From Leptodontidium sp. MPI-SDFR-AT-0119 (Eukaryota > Ascomycota > Leotiomycetes > Helotiales > Leptodontidiaceae): 64,000 nucleotides of DNA. Under the pieces are notes generated by a model that was not told the DNA's origin, searched no databases, and was given only the letters and a program-made list of their open reading frames with translations. A program made the position numbers and the translations under genes. Location of the stretch: positions 1,984,001 to 2,048,000 of the forward strand of contig JAHLEZ010000002.1 of the NCBI GenBank assembly GCA_020726505.1, given 5' to 3'. Below are positions 58,803-64,000 of this stretch, piece by piece; position 1 is the first letter of the stretch, and each line of letters opens with the position of its first letter.

Positions 58803-58900
58803 CTCTAATCCAATCGCCCTGCCGTCCACATCTCCCTTGTTGACTTGGCTCTATGGGGAAGGTGGGGGTGGAAATCATATTCCGGTAGCTTTGACTTGAT

Positions 58901-58922
58901 GGGATGGGATGGGATGGGAGGG
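58901..58922 (+). other. potential G-quadruplex
   Basis: Five GGG runs separated by one or two bases (GGGAT units). Confidence 0.7.
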
Positions 58923-60842
58923 TGGCTGGGCTGGGCTGGGCAGGGCTGGCGGCAAGAGCACTGCCTTTTTGTTCCTGCTTTGCTTCAAGTTTTTATGTAA
59001 AAGTATTGTTTCAGAGGAAGCACTTCTACCGAGTACTTCGCACAGAACATTGTGGCTTTTCCCGATATCGGAACTCTCTTCTTTTGGATATTGAAAAGAG
59101 GAAAATTGCCCACTTGCTCACTTGAATTCGTAGCTGAGTATAGTCATTGTTGTATATAGTCATATTGAGATTGTTCCCTTGCAGTCCGCTCATCTTCGGG
59201 CTACAGCCAATAACACAACTATAACCTTGTGATACATCTTTGTACCTATTGGGTTACATCTCCGGGAACGAAGGGAACAGGCCATGTATGCACCTCGATC
59301 ACAAATCCAGCTGTCTCATGAGTTCCCGTTCCTCTCATCTATTTCCTGCGAACCCTCCTTCTCGTGGACGCCACGACTCAGACCCTCACTCGGTAGAGAC
59401 TAAATTCACTAAAGCAAGTCGCGTCTTGCTTTACGGTAGTTTTCACCTGCAACAGCGGCTCTAGAAACAACCGTACTTGGTTATTTTAGACGATATTTTG
59501 CAGTAGTTCATCAATCGGAGTACCCAGGGTCTAGTTAAACCAGGTGTGGTGAAATTCCATCGGTCGATCCTTTTCACATGAATTTACTGTCCAAACTCAA
59601 TCTGAAGAATTTTCTTGGACAAGAGGAAGCAGCAGTTGTTTCTATTTGTAACACAAATCCTTTTGTGTGCTGTAAGTCTTGGAGATTCTAGGGATGCCTT
59701 TGCCTTGCGATTGAACCCGACTTACTTGGCGAGCTTCGTTCAACCCCGCTCTGAGATGCAACAACACAGCACTTCTAGTGTCCAGTCTCGTGGGGTACGA
59801 GAATAAACCGGTTGATGGACAACACAGAATGGGCTCACTTCAGATAATGTGTTCCATCGAGAGGAAATCTGCTTCAAGTCACACGCGGTTTGTTCTTCGA
59901 GTATTTCATGCTGCTCTTTCCTGACCTAACCTTCCTACTTCAAAACTAATTACTACCCAATTGTCTTCTTCTAAACATCAGGCCCCTTCCATATGGAGAC
60001 CTTTCCCTACGCCCTCCTAACTGGCAAGATACCAGCTCACCACTCCAATGTCTCCTCTCATCAATTCAACGAATGCCAGCCATCCCAGACCCTCATTGAG
60101 CAACAGCCATCAACCATTCGCCAGAGGTCCCACCACCAACCATCCAAAAACCTACGACCACTTAGCGAATCCCTCCCTTCCCAAACCCAACCCGCTCCTC
60201 TCACATCCTCACTCCTTTCAACCAAAACAACACTCTGGCTGCGGTAGCTTGGTCGATCACACAAATAAACAACCCACACCTGCTACGTAGGTGGCTGAGA
60301 GACAAGATTCTCGGCAGGAGAAGGGAGAGGGAAAGTCTCGGAATATGCGAGGAATCTGCGATGATCGAAGGGTCTTCATGACGTCTGGGTAAAGACCGGC
60401 CAGCAAATCCCTCTTGGCGCCAACCATACCTGCATCGGAGAATCTGAGGATATCGGGAGAGGGAGGAAGCTTGGCCGGTACTCGGAACTCGGTGATGCGG
60501 TAGATAGGAGGCGCAGAAAAGGAGCTTAGATGATATGTTTTATGGATGGTGGATCAGATGGATGGCCGGAGAACTAATTGCAACAGAGGGATGGATTTCG
60601 GCCGGCTCATTCGATTTATTTCTCTTAAGTTACGAGGTAATAACAAATGAGTTAATAGGGACTTTTGGATAAAAATGCTGTCTGTAGAGGGGAGAGTTGT
60701 GAAATCGGTGTTCGGCATTTTATATCTGGATGCGAGATGAAAACAATCCCAATAAACTCCATTTTTACTACCTAGAACGAGCGAGGATATATACAAATCT
60801 AAACCCCAATCTCTAACCTCTAGCATTTCTCAATACTCCCAT

Positions 60843-62901
60843 TCAAAACGTCTGTTCCTCTTCTGCAATCTCTCCAACCACCACCTTACTCTTCCCTTCT
60901 GTTTTTCTCATCTCAACACTTCTCGCACTCGCACCTTCAACAATCTCCTCTCCAACCCTTCTAAGCACATGTTTCTTCACCTTCCCACTCCCCGTCTGAG
61001 GCACCTCATCCATTCCCACTTCTTCATCTCCAAACCAGAAAACATGGACAGGAGCTTTATGCCACCCGAGAGCCTGGCGGACCCACACTCGCAATTCTTC
61101 GTCTGTAGGGCGATCGAGCCAATGCGAAAATGATGATGGGAGAAGGAATGCAACGACAATCTCACCATATTTAGGATGTGGGATTCCAACGACTGCCGAG
61201 CGAGAGATATGCCCCGAGGGATGGGAAGTAAGTCGTGATTCGATTTCCACAGGGTAAATATTCTCGCCTCCTATCAAGCCAATTAGCCAAGTCCTCTCAT
61301 CATCCCTTTCCAGCGATCCAATGGAAATTTTACCTCTGATGATAATATCCTTAAACCTCCCCGTGATAGTACAATACCCCTCCCCATCAAACACAGCCTC
61401 ATCACCAGTATGCAACCAAAGCACACCCCTCTCATCCCTAACCATACACTCCTTCGTCTTCTCCTCATTCATCCAATACCCCTTCTGCAAACTATACCCC
61501 GCCATGCACAACTCGCCCCTCTCTCCAACCTTCACTATCTCCCCATCTCGCCCCACGATCTTCGCGTGCATGTGCGGCATCACTTTCCCAACACTGTTCA
61601 GCCGCCTCTCGATACTCGTCGTTGTCATGGCGTTGAAACATGTTGGGCTCGCTTCCGTTAGTCCGTAGCTGCTTGTGTATTCCGTCATGTTCAACTCTTT
61701 AAAAAGTCGTTCCATAAGCGGCTTTGGGACTGGCGCGCCGGCTATTATACCCGTTCGGAGGTTTGGGCAGGAGAATATGGAGGGGCGGGGGAGGGAGAGG
61801 AGTTCTTCGAACATGGCAGGGACGCCGTGGAGGGCGGTGCAGTTTTCTTTTGAGAGGACTGAGAGGACCGCGGGTGCGGAGAAGGTGGGCGAGGGGATTA
61901 TTATGGATGCGCCGTGGGTGAGGCAGGTCAGGAGGCCGAGGACGAGACCGAAGCAGTGGAAAAGGGGCGGTGGACAGCAGAGGATGTCGGAGGAGGTGAA
62001 AGACATGCGGTGACCGATGAAACGGGCATTATTGATTAGGTTGCTGGTAAGAGTTAGTTCAGTGGTCTTCGTAAATTGTATCTTGAGAATTTTTTTTTTA
62101 AGAATGTTGTGACTTACTGGTGAGTTAACATGGCAGCTTTCGGATGTCCCGTCGAACCGCTGGTGTATTGTAGATTGCACACATCATGAGTATGAGCCAA
62201 TATAATTGCGGCTTCGAAATCTTCTTCTGACACACCCAAGCTGAGACCACCCTTAACATCGGCATAAGTTTTGAAATCCTCAAAAGTTCCGTGGAGAGTG
62301 GCTATCGTTTTCAGTTCTGGAGTCTGGGCAGGATCCTCGCTAAGCTGGCTAAGAAGTTCTGAGTTGGAATGTCGTCCGTATTTCTCTTCGATGAACAATA
62401 ACTTGCATCCTACAGCAGAAATGTAAGTCCAATCCAATCCAATGCCTTCAAGCCAACCCGAGAAAGCTGCTCACCAGAATGCTCCAGCGCATGCAGAGCC
62501 TCCTCCGCAGTATATGTCGCATTCAACACGACCAATATACACCCCAGATACCCAGCCGCAAAGAAAGTCGCGACATATTCTTCACAATTACTCGCGAGAA
62601 TGCCAATCCTATCCCCTCTTTTCAATCCCAGAGCAAGCATTCCCTTGGCGAGAGTTCTGCTCTGCCTTTGAAGTTCCGAGAAAGTCCATCTCACTCCTGT
62701 GTGTGCTACGACAAGACATTCTTTATCTCCTCGAATCTCGCACTGTTCGTCCAGTAGACTTCCCAACGTCAGATCTCGAAGCGGTGGTTCGAGTTCTCCA
62801 TGGACAATTGAGAGATCATTCGATCCCTCAGCTGAAGTACCAGCAAGATGGTGTTTCGTCTGCTGCAAACGCAACAGCGGGACTGTATGAGAAGATGACA
62901 T
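60843..62901 (-). CDS. sidI: SidI-type acyl-CoA ligase (siderophore biosynthesis), peroxisomal PTS2
   Basis: 618 aa from four exons (coding order 62901..62475, 62409..62118, 62043..61334, 61270..60843). Introns start GTGAGC, GTAAGT and GTAAAA and end GTAG, CCAG and ATAG; the 63-nt third intron is in frame but interrupts the conserved IIRG-GENIYPVEIE block, so it must be removed. The N-terminus has RLQQTKHHL at residues 11-19, a perfect R-L-X5-H-L PTS2 peroxisome signal. Adenylating-enzyme motifs are YTSGSTGHPKAAML, YGLTEASP, GELCMAGYSLQKGYW, HTGDEAVFDGEGYCTITGRFKD and QTGSGKVKKHVLR with the catalytic Lys. In Aspergillus, SidI makes anhydromevalonyl/mevalonyl-CoA for fusarinine siderophores and is peroxisomal through PTS2. 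A general medium-chain acyl-CoA ligase is the alternative. Confidence 0.82.
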
Positions 62902-63691
62902 CTTTCAATCAAGGTGCAGACCAAAATGTGTAAGTAGCAAAGAGTTGCTCAACCAAACTACCGGGTCTGGGAGATAGCGAAATGCTGGTACTTTTCTGTT
63001 GAAAGTCCCTATCTGAAGATAATAGCGTACAAGAATCGTGACAGACATGCAGGCCAGTTCGGCATTTACCTAGGTGGGTAGGTAGGTAGGGAGCATGGTA
63101 TTCTGGACCAACCCTCCGGTATGCAAGCTGGGAACTGACTAGGTAGATGATGACCCTTGTTGACAACGACCCACCACACCAGACTTCCTTTCGTTTTGCC
63201 GAGGAAGAAAAGAAAGAAGTAAATTTCTGTCTGGCAGGTAGCTCGGCGAGTTTCGATCGTCTGATTTCGTCATTTCTAGCTGCAGATGTACAGGCTGGTT
63301 TGGCCGACTTGCCCTCTTCCTTTGCTTGTCGATCGTGGCTTCAAGACTTCATTCAGACTTCAGTTCTTTTCTTGAAGTTCGTATCCATAGAGCAGCGAGA
63401 TTGATCTTCTCTTACCAATCAGTTCAAAGGACGAATCCCAAGCAGTACTGCAAGCCTCCACGCCATCAGTGGGGGCAAAAAGAAGAAAGATGTGTTCCAC
63501 TGATCCTTCCTTTCCGCCTCCCTCTCTCCCACTCCGCCTAGCAACCCGACTACTAACGTACAATATCCACAATACATCTGATCGTCGCAAAAACCAGCCC
63601 CATCCACGAATCTGCTATTCCTCGCCGACCGAGTCACTATTCACAGTCCCTAAAATGATTGGAAGCGGTGTAATCCGATCTTCGGAAGATG

Positions 63692-63700
63692 ATCTGATAA
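63692..63700 (+). promoter_or_regulatory. ATCTGATAA site, 0.8 kb upstream of sidI
   Basis: Exact match, followed directly by GATAA (tandem GATA cores). Confidence 0.55.
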
Positions 63701-63730
63701 GATAATGTCAAGGTTCTTCAATGCATTAGG

Positions 63731-63739
63731 TTATCAGAT
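63731..63739 (-). promoter_or_regulatory. ATCTGATAA site
   Basis: Exact match on the minus strand, inverted relative to the site at 63692, 30 bp away. Confidence 0.55.
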
Positions 63740-63860
63740 CCGGCCGATGGCGCACTACAGCGTCGCACTGATGCAACCTTTCAGTGGCTTGACAGGGATT
63801 GACCGCTGTGAACATCCCTGAAGCCAGCCTGGACGATAGCTTGCGATAGCGGGGCCGACG

Positions 63861-63869
63861 CTATCAGAT
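63861..63869 (-). promoter_or_regulatory. near-match iron GATA site (ATCTGATAG)
   Basis: One mismatch at the last base of ATCWGATAA; still a GATA core. Confidence 0.35.
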
Positions 63870-64000
63870 CCTTCAGCTTAGCGTACTGTATGCAGGCTTG
63901 TTCTGTTGTTCTGTTCTGGTCTCCGCTGCGTTGCATCAAGTTGCCTCTGTGGAAGAAAACCTCATCCAGCCGAGAGATCTAATCAGATTGATCTCCGAGG

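Larger units (their letters stand above)
58115..60842. other. 2.7-kb intergenic region with a GATA iron site and a G4-forming run
   Basis: Promoter of the NRPS-like fragment (site at 58794) and the 3' flank of sidI. It contains a C-run at 58741-58749 and a G-quadruplex-type run at 58901-58922. Short ORFs are not convincing. Confidence 0.45.
62902..64000. other. promoter region of sidI, possibly shared with a gene beyond the window
   Basis: About 1.1 kb with no supported gene. It carries two exact and one near ATCTGATAA sites between 63692 and 63869, closer to the right edge than to sidI, plus AATCAGAT at about 63981. Confidence 0.5.

Noticed and set aside
1..64000. CRISPR arrays, prokaryotic operons or phage genes
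   Set aside because: None seen; the window is eukaryotic with spliced genes.

Overview
The window is nuclear DNA of a filamentous ascomycete (Pezizomycotina). The genes carry short introns (45-149 nt, mostly 45-76) with GTRNGT donors, CTAAC/CTGAC branch sites and YAG acceptors. Gene families include Zn2Cys6 factors, HET, Egh16-like, DUF6594 and SidA/SidI. The transposable elements bear repeat-induced point mutation (RIP): glutamine codons read as TAA/TAG while the frame survives. A Leotiomycetes placement is plausible but is only inference.

Layout. 1-3.9 kb: the 3' part of a Zn2Cys6 regulator, then a GH35-type beta-galactosidase-like enzyme on the same strand. 4.3-9.2 kb: two decayed members (A, B) of an unnamed fungal paralogue family. 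A third member (C) at 24.8-26.3 kb has lost its tail to an 11-bp tandem duplication. 10.7-12.9 kb: a HET-domain gene whose promoter region holds a complete RIP-dead Fot1/pogo DNA transposon (13,030-15,396, TA target duplication). 15.5-17.4 kb: mitochondrial GatB. 19.5-21.5 kb: a DUF6594 membrane protein. 22.8-23.4 kb: a small secreted double-psi beta-barrel protein. 26.3-32.1 kb: a long gene-poor stretch rich in simple repeats. 32.1-34 kb: an MFS alpha-glucoside-type transporter. 36-37 kb: a secreted Egh16-like protein. 39.3-40.4 kb: an FSH1-type serine hydrolase. 40.6-49.5 kb: a gene graveyard holding a kinase-like scrap, the C-terminal part of a dynamin-like GTPase, a RIP-dead Ty1/Copia remnant invaded by two 302-bp solo LTRs, and unassigned relic ORFs. 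49.8 kb: an intron-containing tRNA-Val(AAC).

50-64 kb is the functional highlight: a siderophore locus. It has SidA (L-ornithine N5-monooxygenase; best model 494 aa with a 28-nt first coding exon), a SidI-type acyl-CoA ligase with a textbook N-terminal PTS2 peroxisomal signal, and between them a 305-aa gene consisting only of the condensation-like N-terminal region of an NRPS. The flanks carry exact ATCTGATAA elements, the site used by iron-responsive GATA repressors (SreA/Urbs1 type). By eye I saw none elsewhere in the window. This suggests shared iron control, and that another siderophore gene may lie just beyond the right edge.

Gene models and splice sites were derived by hand from the sequence. 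Family names rest on recognised motifs, not on searches.
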